Origin: Merluccius polli
Lineage: Eukaryota; Chordata; Actinopteri; Gadiformes; Merlucciidae
DNA length: 64,000 nt
Assembly (NCBI GenBank): GCA_030340625.1
Contig: JAOPHQ010005701.1
Span: forward strand, 124,001-188,000
Reading direction: 5' to 3'
Below the pieces are notes generated by a model. That model was not told where the DNA came from. It was given only the letters and a program-made list of their open reading frames with translations, and searched no databases. The translations under genes and the position numbers were made by a program. Positions 36,901-47,907 of the stretch are shown one piece after another; positions within the stretch are counted from its first letter, which is position 1; every line of letters begins with the position of its first letter.

Positions 36901-38128
36901 CTGACGACACTACTTATATATATGCGTATGCTACGTTTTTGCGTTGAGTAAACTTCCTGAATAAACCTCATGTCGCGACTCGCCAGGCGATCCAGTCAGG
37001 CTACCGACCCAGTTCGCTTTTCTCAACACACACTAAATAATTTGTATCTGCTTTCATGTCTCCATTATCGACTAAATGAATGAATTATCTCACGGTTTTC
37101 CTCATGTTTTCTTCTACTCCACCCGACGCCAACCCCTGCGGCCGATACTTGTTTGTGCAAAGCAATACTCAAACTATGGTATTACTATGCAATACACATC
37201 ATTACAACAGCTTTCACCCGTTCCTAAATGAAACAATGCCAATTTCACCTCCTCAGTGGACATGCTTCTTTCTTTCTTTATTTCCAAAGTGTTGGTCGTT
37301 TCTTTCGCAGAGATTTCCAAACAGATGCGCATCTTGTGTTGTTTGTGGTTGCAAGGCTCTGAGGAAAGGGAAAGCGAAAAGTCTGAAAAGTTGAAAAGTC
37401 TACAGCCCCTTAAATTTAGCACCATTCATAGTAGTTTCGTGGCATGATATCGACTATATATAAACTACAAAATATAAAGCGTTGTTTGTGTTTTTGTTGT
37501 TGTGTGTTCCTCTGACCAGTCTCACCAGAGGCAACACAACAAAGACAAGCCCTTCAAGTGTTCCAACTGTTTCCGTGCCTACTCTGACGCCGCGTCCCTC
37601 CAGGTCCACCTGTCTGTACACGCCATCAAAAATGCAAAGGCCTACTGCTGCAGCATGTGTGGCAGAGCATACACCTCCGTAGGTCACCCCCACCCAGCTA
37701 ACCTGACGCTAACGCATGCAAGAGACGGCTCTCTTGATGGCTGTGTGTGTGTGTGTGTTGTGTGTGTGTTTTTGCCTGTGAGTGTTTTTGCGTTTTGTTG
37801 TTTTGTTTTTGTTTAGTTCTTGTGTGTGTTGTTATTGATGTTTTGTCAGTGCTTTTGTTGTTGCCGTTGTTTTGTTGTTCTTAGTGTTTTGTTTGTGTTG
37901 TTATTGTGTTGTTGATGCTGCTGCTGTTCTTCTTCTTTAATGTTGTTGTTGTTATTGTTGTTGTTGTTGCTGACGACACTGACGGCAGCTCTCCTCCCCT
38001 CCCAGGAGACCTACCTTATGAAGCACATGTCCAAGCACACGGTGGTGGAGCACCTGGTGAACCAGCAGCACTCACCGCAGCAGAGGACCGAGTCCCCGGT
38101 CATCCCCATCCGCATCTCCCTCATCTGA
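30986..38128 (+). CDS. znf362: ZNF362, C2H2 zinc-finger transcription factor
   Basis: Eight coding exons are joined by GT-AG introns with matching phases: 30986-31048, 31316-31553, 33772-33897, 35085-35412, 35762-35986, 36259-36337, 37520-37678 and 38006-38128. They give 446 residues. The N terminus MAEPRFNNPYFWPPPP and the LDNLVLINKIKEQLM segment are diagnostic of ZNF362; its paralogue ZNF384 is the alternative. A basic GRKKIKAEN motif precedes six C2H2 fingers, of which fingers 3, 4 and 6 are split by introns; finger 4 has the C-x4-C spacing. The C terminus is HTVVEHLVNQ to IRISLI. The protein should act in the nucleus as a DNA-binding regulator. The exon begins A-ATG after the acceptor, so an extra upstream coding exon as in some mammalian isoforms is possible but was not found. 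TRIM62 is the expected neighbour. Confidence 0.95.
31897..31998. repeat. 17-bp minisatellite, six copies
   Basis: Six consecutive diverged units of the type GGTACTTAGCATGTTAG lie in the ZNF362 intron after exon 2. Confidence 0.85.
33940..34060. repeat. Dispersed-repeat-like segment in ZNF362 intron
   Basis: TTTATTTATCCAGGAGAGGT-type sequence resembles the TTTATTTAACC...CAGGTAAAAC segment inside the hAT element near 41870. It appears to be a fragment of a common fish repeat, but its boundaries are unclear. Confidence 0.35.
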
Positions 38129-39725
38129 GACGCAGAACATCCTTGCCCCCCTCCCCCCCCCCCTCTCTCTCTCTCTCTGTCTCTCTCTCTCTCTCTCTCC
38201 CTCTCCCCCTCTCGGTGCGTTCACTTGCTTCAAGACACCGTGCGCGGCCCACTCCATGACCAACGCCCGACCCAGCGGCGCGTACGGTGTCCCACCGCGT
38301 CTCTTGTGAACGCACCTCTGCTCTCTGTCCCACCAGAGACCTCTCCTGTGACCTCCACCCCGACCTCCCACCCACTCTTCAACTTTAATGTTTATATATA
38401 TATATGTGTATATATATACAAGGTAATATATATATATATAAATATATATATATATTTCGACCTTAATGTTTATATATGTATATATATATATATATTGTTT
38501 TTCTTTATGTGCCAGATTGTACAGTGTACCTTTTTATATAGAGGTACTATTTTAATAAGTATACCACTTTTTTTTCTTTCTTTTCTTTCTTTCTTGCTGT
38601 GCATATATGGTATTATTGGGGATATCCAAAGATGATTTTAACAGCACTTTGAGGCCTAGAAATGATAGGCCTGGAATTTTTAATCTTACCTTGTAGAAAA
38701 CAAATCTATTGCTCTAGGCAGCTACGTGGAAAATGTCCAAAACTCTGTGTTACGTTGTGCTTTTGATATGGTCCTCTCTTTGTGTTACTCTGAGTCAAGG
38801 CAATGCAAAAACTATATTTGCATCAGAGACCTTGCCTTCATCTACCCAGGTCGAAAAGGAAACGCTTATATCACGTGTGTTGATTTAACACATGCCATTG
38901 TTTTCATGTCCCGCGTTTATTTTGTTTACGTTTTGTGGCGATGATGTACGCATCACGTGTTGGTCAGTGTTGTACCTCAGTATTCTTTACATCATCCTCA
39001 GTTGTCTCTGATTGGTTGAACGATTCCTCCTGGGTCGGCTTACAGGTTTACCGGTGTGGTCGCGTCTTCAGCGGAGTTGTTGCCAGCCTTACATTCCAGT
39101 ATTACTGTCACGACGAGTGTCAGAAACTCTTTGATCCAAGAGCTACTGTAAAGTTAAAGTTGAATATTATGTTTTTTTTTCATTGTTTTGTTTAAAAAAG
39201 AATCAATATATTTTTTGTCCTCGTCAAACTCCCTGAGAATAATTTTATCTATTGGCCGTAAACCAACCCCTTAATAATTCAGCCGAATATTTATGTTATT
39301 TGTGTTGTTATCCATTGAATGATGCACTTAATGTACTTTTAATCCACATTGTACTTAATTGGGTGTGCGTAGTAGAAATGTATTGGCAAGAGCAAAAGGT
39401 TACTTTAGTAATTCCCATATGTCCAAGAAGCAGATTGGCTTCTGGCTTCAGGAGATGAGATTGTCTCTTTAAGACGTCCCATTCTCACATAAAGACATGG
39501 TATCATTGTGTAAAGATGTGCATATTCATTCTTTCCTTCATATTTATCATCATACTGACATATTGTCATTTTATATACATCCAAGCCTTAACTTTATTAC
39601 AGTTTAGGTGTTCTGTATTTGCTGTTAAAACTTTGTTTTTTTTTGCCTTCCCAGCATGTTCCATAGCCTACTGTAAATAAACTAACTGTTAACCTCTTTT
39701 TTATAATAAATAATTATAGAATTTC
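38129..39725 (+). other. Probable ZNF362 3' untranslated region
   Basis: AT-rich sequence follows the stop, with CT-rich and TATA-rich simple tracts just after it. Two AATAAA signals lie at 39676-39681 and 39705-39710, and no other gene signal was seen. The boundary is inferred from those signals. Confidence 0.6.
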
Positions 39726-39940
39726 ACGTCTCGTTCAAAGTATTTCCTCGTTCCTCATGATATCGAATGAGAGATGAGGAGCATTTAAAGGGCGTATGAA
39801 ATGCTGTATATTGCGCCCAATGTGTTTGTATTCACTAATAAAAACCAGATCAACGTTTCGATCACATTGGATCTTCATCGCAATGTGACACAGGATCCTG
39901 ACGAAGAGTCTGGATCTGCCACCCAAGAGTTCTCCTGGTT

Positions 39941-40922
39941 CATCTCCAGGGGTCCCCTCATCACATCCAGGAGTCCCCTCATCACATCCAGGAGTCCCCT
40001 CATCACATCCAGGAGTCCCCTCATCACATCCAGGAGTCCCCTCATCACATCTAGGGGTCCCCTCATCACATCCAGGAGTCCCCGGCCTCATCACATCCAG
40101 GACTCCCCTCATCACATCCAGGGGTCCCCTCATCACATCTAGGGGTCCCCTCATCACATCCAGGAGTCCCCTCATCACATCCAGGAGTCCCCTCATCACA
40201 TCCAGGAGTCCCCTCGTCACATCTAGGGGTCCCCTCGTCATGTCTAGGAGTCCCCTCATCACATCCAGGAGTCCCCTCATCACATCCAGGGGTCCCCTCA
40301 TCACATCCAGGGGTCCCCTCATCACATCTAGGGGTCCCCTCATCACATCCAGGGGTCCCCTCATCACATCTAGGGGTCCCCTCATCACATCCAGGGGTCC
40401 CCTCATCACATCTAGGAGTCCCCTCATCACATCCAGGGGTCCCCTCATCACATCTAGGAGTCCCCTCATCACATCCAGGGGTCCCCTCATCACATCTAGG
40501 GGTCCCCTCATCACATCTAGGAGTCCCCTCATCACATCCAGGGGTCCCCTCATCACATCCAGGGGTCCCCTCATCACATCCAGGAGTCCCCTCATCACAT
40601 CTAGGGGTCCCCTCATCACATCTAGGAGTCCCCTCATCACATCTAGGGGTCCCCTCATCACATCTAGGGGTCCCCTCATCACATCTAGGAGTCCCCTCAT
40701 CACATCCAGGAGTCCCCTCATCACATCCAGGGGTCCCCTCATCACACCCAGGAGTCCCCTCATCACACCCAGGAGTCCCCTCATCACATCCAGGAGTCCC
40801 CTCATCACATCCAGGGGTCCCCTCATCACACCCAGGGGTCCCCTCATCACATCCAGGGGTCCCCTCATCACACCCAGGGGTCCCCTCATCACATCCAGGG
40901 GTCCCCTCATCACATCCAGGAG
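39941..40922. repeat. 21-bp minisatellite, about 47 copies (left block)
   Basis: The unit CATCACATCCAGGGGTCCCC plus one T is tandemly repeated with limited variation (CCAGGAG/CTAGGGG/CCCAGGG types). Because 21 is a multiple of three and no frame has a stop, long open frames appear on both strands as heptapeptide repeats such as MRGPLDV and ITSRGPL. These are not supported as genes. One irregular unit with extra bases occurs near 40081. Confidence 0.97.
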
Positions 40923-41609
40923 CAGGGGCGAGGCTAGCCCATTTTTAGGGGTGCTGAAGCACCCCTAAAAACAGGCTCAGCACCCCTAAAATTTGGGTAA
41001 GAAATGTTATTCTAAAAATTGTGTTTGTCTTTGACAGGGTTAAATAATGTCCAAAACATACTCCGTAGTTTGTGGTTTAAAATGTATATGTTAAGGACGA
41101 AAATGAAAACATCCCCGCTTAGCAAATGGTATCATCCTCTTCTCACCCCTCCTTCTCCTCTGCACCGCTCCGCAGCCCGACCGTCCAGCGCGACTCACGC
41201 AGAGTGAGATCCGTTTAGTTGTAGTGTTGTGAATAATTTGCTCCAAAGCAACTGTGTCTCACACTTCTTCTGTGTCTCACACTTCTTTCCTCTTACCGAG
41301 AGTTGTTCCGATTCCGATACCATATCGGTGAGTGCTGGAGTCCAGGCACCGTTTACCAGTTAGCTCTGTTAGCCCGGTTAGCTCCGTTAGCGCCATTAGC
41401 GCGGCTACAGTCGAACTGGAGTCCATTTATTAAGCAGAAACAGCAGCGCCACAAGTACCTGTGTAGTGCGTACGTGTGTCTCTGTTGTTAAAGTTTATCG
41501 TTACTTTGAGACTCATTTTAACAATCGGGAGTCATGTCAACATGACGTCACGCGCATCTTTTCTGGTCCGTCGTCATGGAAACATGAAGCCCTGCCAATT
41601 ACGTACTTT

Positions 41610-42185
41610 ATTTACGTTATTTACGTATTTACACGTAAATTGTGTAAATACTTACGTAAATAACGTAACGTTACGTAAATAACGTAACTTACGCAAATTA
41701 CGTAAATAACTTACGTAATTTGCGTAAGTTAGGCCTACGTTATTTACGTAATTTACGCAAATTACGTAAGTTATTTACGCAATTTACGTAACTTACGCAA
41801 ATTACGTAAGTTATTTACGTAACTTACGTAATTTGCGTAAATTACGTAATTTTTTTAAATTTTATTTAACCTTTGTTTAAACAGGTAAAACACATTGAGA
41901 CCGAGGTCTCATTTTCAAGTGTGAAAATGAGACCTCGTAAATTACGTAAATAATTTACGTAATTTACGTAACTTACGTAATTTGCGTAAATTACGTAAAT
42001 AACGTAATTTACGCAAATTACGTAAGTTACGTAAATTACGTAAGTTATTTACGTAATTTACGTAACTTACGTAATTTGCGTAAATTACGTAGGCTAAATA
42101 ACGTAACTTACGCAAATTACGTAAGTTATTTACACAATTTACGTAATTTACGTAAATTACATAAATAAAGTAACAACGTAAATAA
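41610..42185. repeat. TTACGTAA palindrome array
   Basis: About 25 perfect TTACGTAA 8-mers, counted by eye, alternate with the variants TTACGCAAATTACGTAA and TTTGCGTAA. The array is interrupted at about 41850-41940 by a TTTATTTAACC...GAGACC segment that itself contains an inverted repeat. It lies inside the hAT-type element. Confidence 0.95.
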
Positions 42186-42556
42186 CGTTAATAACGTTAA
42201 CAATATCAAAAACCTTTCTCAATCAATACATTCTCATGAAATATAACATGAAGCCCTGCCAGTGGTGCGGCGTTTGGACCAGAGTGAAAACAAACGAAAC
42301 GACACATCACTGTATACCACCAGTATGTGTGAAAACACTCACTGTGGCTTTTTAAATTAATTGTTATTTATTCATAGATTTATATCTGTTATTTTTCAGT
42401 TGTCTGACTATCAAACCAGACAATAAAATAAAGTTAAATGTTTTTCTTTTGCTGTATTCATTCATGTTTTACAGCGGATTTAACCTGAACCAGGCTTTGC
42501 AACAATAATAATCACATCACATTCATGGGGGCATAGTATATACTAACTCCTAGCGT

Positions 42557-42560
<4 letters not shown>

Positions 42561-42648
<88 letters not shown>
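42561..42648. repeat. (GT)44 microsatellite inside the hAT element
   Basis: A pure GT tract of about 88 bp. Confidence 0.97.
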
Positions 42649-42653
<5 letters not shown>

Positions 42654-42770
42654 ATAAAGCTATTTTTCAATAGACATTTTTTGTTTTTGTGTGAAAAAAG
42701 GGTGGGTGGTGGCAGTGGGGCTCATTGGGTGCTCAGCACCCCTAAAGCTCTGACCCTAGAATCACCCCTG

Positions 42771-42861
42771 CCCAGGAGTCCCCTCATCACATCCAGGGGT
42801 CCCCTCATCACATCCAGGAGTCCCCTCATCACATCCAGGGGTCCCCTCATCACATCCAGGG
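42771..42861. repeat. 21-bp minisatellite, about four copies (right block)
   Basis: The units are the same as at 39941-40922 and resume directly after the transposon end. The array then stops at CCAGGGCTGGCACC. From here to 43527 no further feature was recognised. Confidence 0.95.
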
Positions 42862-43527
42862 CTGGCACCCTGGCTACGATGACACCTCTGTGAAAATGGT
42901 CCATTGTGCCCCGGGAAGCGCTGGTCTCCACCAGGGGATGCTGCAATAACTGGAATTCCCACCACTGACTGACTGACCATACTTGGTAGGACCCCGCCAA
43001 CGTTGCTTGCAACTTTAATTATTCTTAATTAAAGTGAATTATTATGGCTTGGATTGAGATACAATTTGTTTGCTTCAAATTATTTAAAGTTGGTTATTTA
43101 TCAGCAGCCATTCTTTAAGTTGTTTATAACTGCAGGTGCTAATAAATAATATTTATATGGCACTTTGTCAAAATAGGGCATTAAAAATAGGTCATTATTT
43201 TTAGGTTATTTATTTAATTTACTTATGCCCCACATGCATGCCTAGGTTACTCACCAACTCTCTAATTTGAAAAAGGAGTATGTAATGCAGCCCTGTAGTT
43301 GGGTTTGTGTGCCTTGCTCTGGCAGACTGTGTCTTGTTAAGAAGGTTGTGTCTTGTAGACCTTTGAGAGATGTCTGATGTACAGTTTCCCTACTTAGCTC
43401 ATAGGACTTCATAGGCTTATTGTTCTGCATTTGATTTGTGGGTGTTTGAAGCATTAAGGTGTCAAACCAGCAGACTCTCCAGGGAGGAGGCAGCCTGCAG
43501 CCTCGAGATGTTTCCTTCATGTTTCAG

Positions 43528-43730
43528 CGTTGGATGTATGGACAGTAAGCGAACAACGACAGTATTGGACTGAAAATGTGAGTTATGAACTTATTTTTCT
43601 TTCTACGTTCATGTAGGCCGACTATTTTGTCCACCTGTACGACGACCCCTCCCGATTCAGGGAAGCAGAGTTGCTATTGCAGCGGTGTTCAAGTCCACCT
43701 GTGCCCACCAATACACTTCATTCAGACTGA
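43528..43730 (+). CDS. Terminal two exons of an unidentified + strand gene
   Basis: Exon 43528-43577 has acceptor TTTCAG and donor GTGAGT, and encodes LDVWTVSEQRQYWTEN in its only open frame. It joins in phase to exon 43617-43730 (acceptor ATGTAG), which encodes ADYFVHLYDDPSRFREAELL, a short tail and TGA. Both exons are open in exactly the frame required by the junction, which chance rarely gives. The fragment is rich in charged and aromatic residues and I do not recognise the family. Polyadenylation signals AATAAA follow at 44035-44044, past a TA tract. Upstream exons, which must end in phase 1, were not found; they may lie left of the minisatellite, or this may be a gene remnant. Confidence 0.5.
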
Positions 43731-43933
43731 AATATTGCGTGATATAATATAATAGCCTATAACATTTTATATCATTATGTAAAGTGGAATATGTAAATAG
43801 ATATATAGCCTACAGTATGAACAGTGTAGAACAGCGGTGATTAATATGTTAATATACAGTATACAGTAGAAGTATGAACAGGAGCAGCAATAGCAGTAGG
43901 TAGTGCAAATATGGTAGCATAAGTACATATACA

Positions 43934-43934
<1 letters not shown>

Positions 43935-44008
<74 letters not shown>
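43935..44008. repeat. (TA)n microsatellite
   Basis: A TA tract of about 74 bp lies in the probable 3' UTR of the unidentified + strand gene. Confidence 0.95.
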
Positions 44009-44009
<1 letters not shown>

Positions 44010-44984
44010 CCGTGGCTCTTTATGTGAATTATGAAATAAATAAAGATGACAAGTTGATAAATGGAATGTGCCACCTCTATCTTGTATACACAAGAAGGGG
44101 GACTTTTACTGAAATATGGGGTGCAGTGTGTGTGGCGCAGTCAGAGAGAGAGAGAGAGAGACCTACCCCCCCCCCCCCCCCCTCCACCAGTGTGTCCTAG
44201 ATTAATCCAGATCAGACTGGGGGTGTCCTACCCTGTGTTGAAATGTGATCTTGTCTGCACTCAGGGTGTGAACTGTGGCTCTGATGTCTCTGGCTTCCTG
44301 CTCCAGGCAAACCTTTTGTTCCTTGGCCTCATATAGCTCCATCCTTTCAATTGACACACCGGGACATCAAGCAAAAGCAGAGTTTGGATTTATACCAACT
44401 TTCTACTGGCAGATGTTTTATCCAGAGCATATTGATTTTTGTAGATGCATGTCAGTAAGGATTAGGTAGGGGCGAGTCATCTTGCTCATTGATGCCTGCA
44501 GGTATAGGCAGCGGACATCAGGGATTGAGCCCAGAACCTTTCAGCTGGGAGTTGAACACCCAATTTACCAATTTATTTTAGCTTTTGATAACTTTCTCCA
44601 CATAAACACTTCAAAAAACAAGGAACTGATCGCAATGTTTCCTCCCTCCTTGCTGCTCAGGCTCTGCACGCACACCTCTCCACACTGAGCTGCTGGGCGG
44701 ACTGCAGGCTTATCCTGCCTAATATTATTAAAAATTGTATTCTTTGTTAGTATTTTTTCAGATGCAGATTCAGGGAAGGGTTAGAGAAAAACATACAGGA
44801 ATAAACTTGTTTTTACTCAGGCCAGATTTGCCATTTCCATGGACTCTGGTTGTGCTCTACTGCCCCCTTGTGGGGATACTGTAGAATAGCGTTGATTCAG
44901 AAAAAAAAAGTTTAACCATAGAGCATTGTGTCCATCACACACAAACTGTTAAGTTAAAGAGTGGTTAAAATGATTAATACACTT

Positions 44985-44997
44985 TTTATTTTTTATT
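44985..44997 (-). terminator. AATAAA signals for the small minus-strand gene
   Basis: Two overlapping TTTATT on the plus strand read AATAAA on the minus strand, just downstream of the stop at 45028. Confidence 0.5.
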
Positions 44998-45027
44998 TTT
45001 TTTAGCACATTTTCCACAGTTCTATTA

Positions 45028-45426
45028 TCAGCAAATGCTACAAGTAGTTAAACATGTGTACTTTAAGGTGCTGAGAGCCATTAAAATAGCAAGCTGGTCG
45101 TTCTCCGCTTGTATCTCCTCTGCTAAATGTCTATTTTCTGCTCTGTGGGATTCATACAAAAGACTTGTGTACCTAGAAAGAGAGACAGATCATTAAACAC
45201 ATAATGTCCAATAGCCTCCAAGAGAATAGACAATCCAATACAAAGATGAAGCCCAGGCAGATGTATTAGGTAGAAGCCGGTAGTGATCCTTGTCCTTCAT
45301 GATGACATCAATAAAGGATGCGTGAATAAACAGAGAGACATCAATGGACATATGCATGAGTAATGAATAATTATAATAACATTATTTTAAAAAGAAAAAC
45401 ACGTTAAGAATAGGATGCGAAGCGAT

Positions 45427-45471
<45 letters not shown>

Positions 45472-45612
45472 CCGTCTCTCTCTCTGCTGGAGCGCCTGCC
45501 GCAGGAAGCACAGCCGGTCCTGTGCTGAGGCTTTGGGTTCGAGTCCCTGCAACTGGAGCCAGCCTGCAAGCTGCTCCAACCTTTCCTGCAACTGCCACCA
45601 GGGGGCGCGCAT
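45028..45612 (-). CDS. Candidate small gene: 95-residue coiled-coil-like protein
   Basis: Exon 1 (45612-45470) starts MRAPWWQLQERLEQLAGWLQ and continues through RLCFLRQALQQRERRL. It ends in phase 2 at a GT that is the first dinucleotide of a GT tract. Exon 2 (45172-45028) follows an excellent acceptor, TCTGTCTCTCTTTCTAG, and continues in phase with YTSLLYESHRAENRHLAEEI and ENDQLAILMALSTLKY to TGA. Total coding length is 288 nt. Leucine and charged residues suggest an alpha-helical coiled coil. An in-frame TAA lies directly before the ATG, which fixes the start within this exon. AATAAA signals on the minus strand at 44997-44985 lie 30-40 nt after the stop. I do not recognise the family. A chance open frame is the alternative, but splice phase, polypyrimidine tract and polyadenylation signals agree. 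Confidence 0.5.
45595..45608 (+). promoter_or_regulatory. Consensus-like CTCF motif
   Basis: CCACCAGGGGGCGC matches the known CTCF core consensus. It overlaps the first codons of the small minus-strand gene. Occupancy cannot be judged from sequence. Confidence 0.55.
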
Positions 45613-46314
45613 TTAGTTTTACTGTAATTATGGGATATAGGAATGTTGAAATTCAAGCAAAAATACCTTTTCATTTCGTATTTGAGTATGAAATATGAAG
45701 CGACTGTAGGCCAAATATAATTTTAAGCTCCCGGTTCTTTGCATGTAAACGTGCGTTACTTCATGGCGAATTCCTTCATGGCAAATTCACGACCATAAAT
45801 GCGAAGATAATAACACATTCACAGTGTTTGGACTGGCACACTGGCGGAGGAAAGACACGGGTCCCACTTTTGTCTGGGAAAACAACCGTTTCTTTTTATG
45901 GACAGCTGCGATTGAATATTAAACTCAAGTGCAGCCGTCTTTTTTTGTAAAAGTAACTTAGACTCGAAGGCTTTTTTTTCACCTGGGTTATAAAATAAAA
46001 ACATTTTGTAGGTTCATTATTTGTAGACAATATTTATCACGCAATCAGAGAAAAAACCCACTTTGTTTACCATATTTTGCTCCATCTTTTGCTCTTTTGG
46101 TGCGGCTTCATCGCAGCCTAATAATAATAACTCCCGTTCGTCTGAACCGCCGCTGCGTTTAGGTTTCAAAGTCGCGAGTTCGAGTCCGGGTCTGTCCAAC
46201 CCGTCACTCGTCTTCTGTCTTGCAGTAAATTGTAACACATGCTGTCCCAAATAAAAGGGGGATTTTGCCTTCTCCTCCTACCTAAAGAGTTTGTTTTATT
46301 TCGGACATTTCAAC

Positions 46315-46458
46315 ATGGCAAACCCAGTGTGGAGGAAGAAAAGCGATGCTCCTGTGCAGACCATAGAGAGGGATGAGGAGACGAGATGTCCAGACTGTGA
46401 CTTTACATCCCGCAGGACCCTTCTCACATGTCCCCGTTTTATTACACACATTGTTTAA
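46315..46458 (+). CDS. Short open frame with a CPDC motif, doubtful
   Basis: A 47-codon frame starts MANPVWRKKSDAPVQTIERD and includes RCPDCDFTSRRTLL. The start context is CAACATGG. The composition looks protein-like and CPDC recalls a zinc-binding knuckle, but there is no splice or homology support. It could be an exon of a larger unseen gene or chance. Confidence 0.2.
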   Translation: MANPVWRKKSDAPVQTIERDEETRCPDCDFTSRRTLLTCPRFITHIV

Positions 46459-47121
46459 AAGTCGGCCACAGCAGTGTGCTATAATTGAAGTTTCAAGTGT
46501 TTCAAGCGTTCAGCCTTTTCAACAGCCTTGGCTCTCCCGAATCACATAAAGTGTGTTCCTAGTAGGTTGTTATAGGCTATTCATAGCAAATATAATAATT
46601 GCTGTAGGCATATTGTCAAATCCATTGGCAAATGTGCGTCCGTGATTACAATAGTTTTTACATTAGGATAATAAAACATCTGTAATCAGGGATGCACTCT
46701 TCTAACAATAAGATAAGCACCCTGTAGGCCCATTCAGGTGGATTTCAAAGCAAAGCAGGAGTGGTTGTTGTATTATTTTCTCTATAGTCCTGTGTCTCAT
46801 ATGTGCTGTGGACTTCATAGTTCATAAGCTACTATATCCTAACACTGAGAACATAAGTTATACCACGATCAATAGATCTATAGTCTTTTATTTTATTTTA
46901 TTACAATACAGAAGTGAAACTTGTTTGTGCATTTGGGGAGCACTATAATGTAATCAGCTGAGTATCTGAAGTTTCCATAAGCTGGAAGTTAGGAAGGTTT
47001 GCAAGCTGTAGCTTAGCTTAGCCTTCCAAATGTTTGGATAAGGCCAGCCTCTCCGTTGGCCACTTAAAAGGCAACCCCTTGGAAATGGTTCTCCGTGACA
47101 TTTACACAAACCTCCTGAACA

Positions 47122-47123
<2 letters not shown>

Positions 47124-47180
<57 letters not shown>
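47124..47180. repeat. (CA)28 microsatellite
   Basis: A CA tract lies in the spacer between the small minus-strand gene and EMP3. The rest of 46459-49795 shows a GA tract (about 47845-47903), an ATC tract and no gene. Confidence 0.95.
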
Positions 47181-47186
<6 letters not shown>

Positions 47187-47847
47187 ACTTTCCAAGCTTC
47201 CTTTGCCAGTTAGTATCGCCAGTGAATGTTGCTTCATCTTCAAGTTACTGGGAGAGTAGAAATACACTGTTAAGATAGTATGAGGGAAGGAGTCATTCAT
47301 TTATTTTAAACTTCATTGTTCTGTATTTGGATATTCGGGTGATGAATAGTTTATGGCTAAGGTGGGACTATATAGGCAATAAAGATAAATTTAAATTTAA
47401 AGATTTATGATGCAAGTCATCCCCCACAATTCAATTGTTATCAAAATTAGTTACTAAACGTCCACTGTGTGTTGGGTGGTCTCAGATTTTCGACTCATTT
47501 GAAACTTCCTTAGTGTTCAGCTATTAACTTGACCAGACACATGTCAGGTTGACCATGATGGAAACAACATGGGCATTATAGCTATATCTTAAAGACGGTC
47601 TTACAGTAACTTAAACAAATAAAGGTGCTTATGTTGTTTGGGTGTTTTGCTTCTTTCTTTACGTTCACCAAATTCAGTTGCAGTGCAGTGGTGAGCAAAA
47701 TTATTACGGGGTTTTTAGTAAGTTGTGAACCTCAAATTTAGGGGGAGGGTTGGGTCAATGGAGAGGAAATGGGTGTTAAGAACTCCTCCTATAAGCTACC
47801 CTGCATTCCTCGCCTGCTCCTCTGTGCATTTGGAAGATAAAGAGGGA

Positions 47848-47907
<60 letters not shown>

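Larger units (their letters stand above)
40923..42770. mobile_element. hAT-type non-autonomous element splitting the minisatellite
   Basis: The left end CAGGGGCGAGGCTAG and the inverse of the right end, CAGGGGTGATTCTAG, match in most positions. Both are followed inward by TTTAGGGGTGCTGA and GCACCCC. Flanking 8-mers TCCAGGAG (40915-40922) and CCCAGGAG (42771-42778) agree in seven of eight positions, as expected for a hAT duplication inside a variable tandem repeat. The same minisatellite continues after the element. The interior has GTTAGC repeats (about 41356-41405), a TTACGTAA palindrome array and a GT tract, but no transposase frame. Confidence 0.82.

Noticed and set aside
39735..40913. Long minus-strand open frame (about 390 codons) of repeated MRGPLDV
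   Set aside because: It is produced by the stop-free 21-bp minisatellite, and equivalent frames exist on the other strand and in other phases. There is no start context, splice or domain evidence.
41356..41405. GTTAGC 9-bp repeats inside the hAT element as a separate minisatellite
   Set aside because: There are only about five diverged copies within the element; noted there and not kept as an independent feature.
45528..45545. GGGTTCGAGTCCC, similar to a tRNA T-arm, and a second GAGTTCGAGTCCGG near 46165
   Set aside because: No A box or cloverleaf could be drawn around either. The first falls inside an exon of the candidate small gene, so the match is taken as chance.
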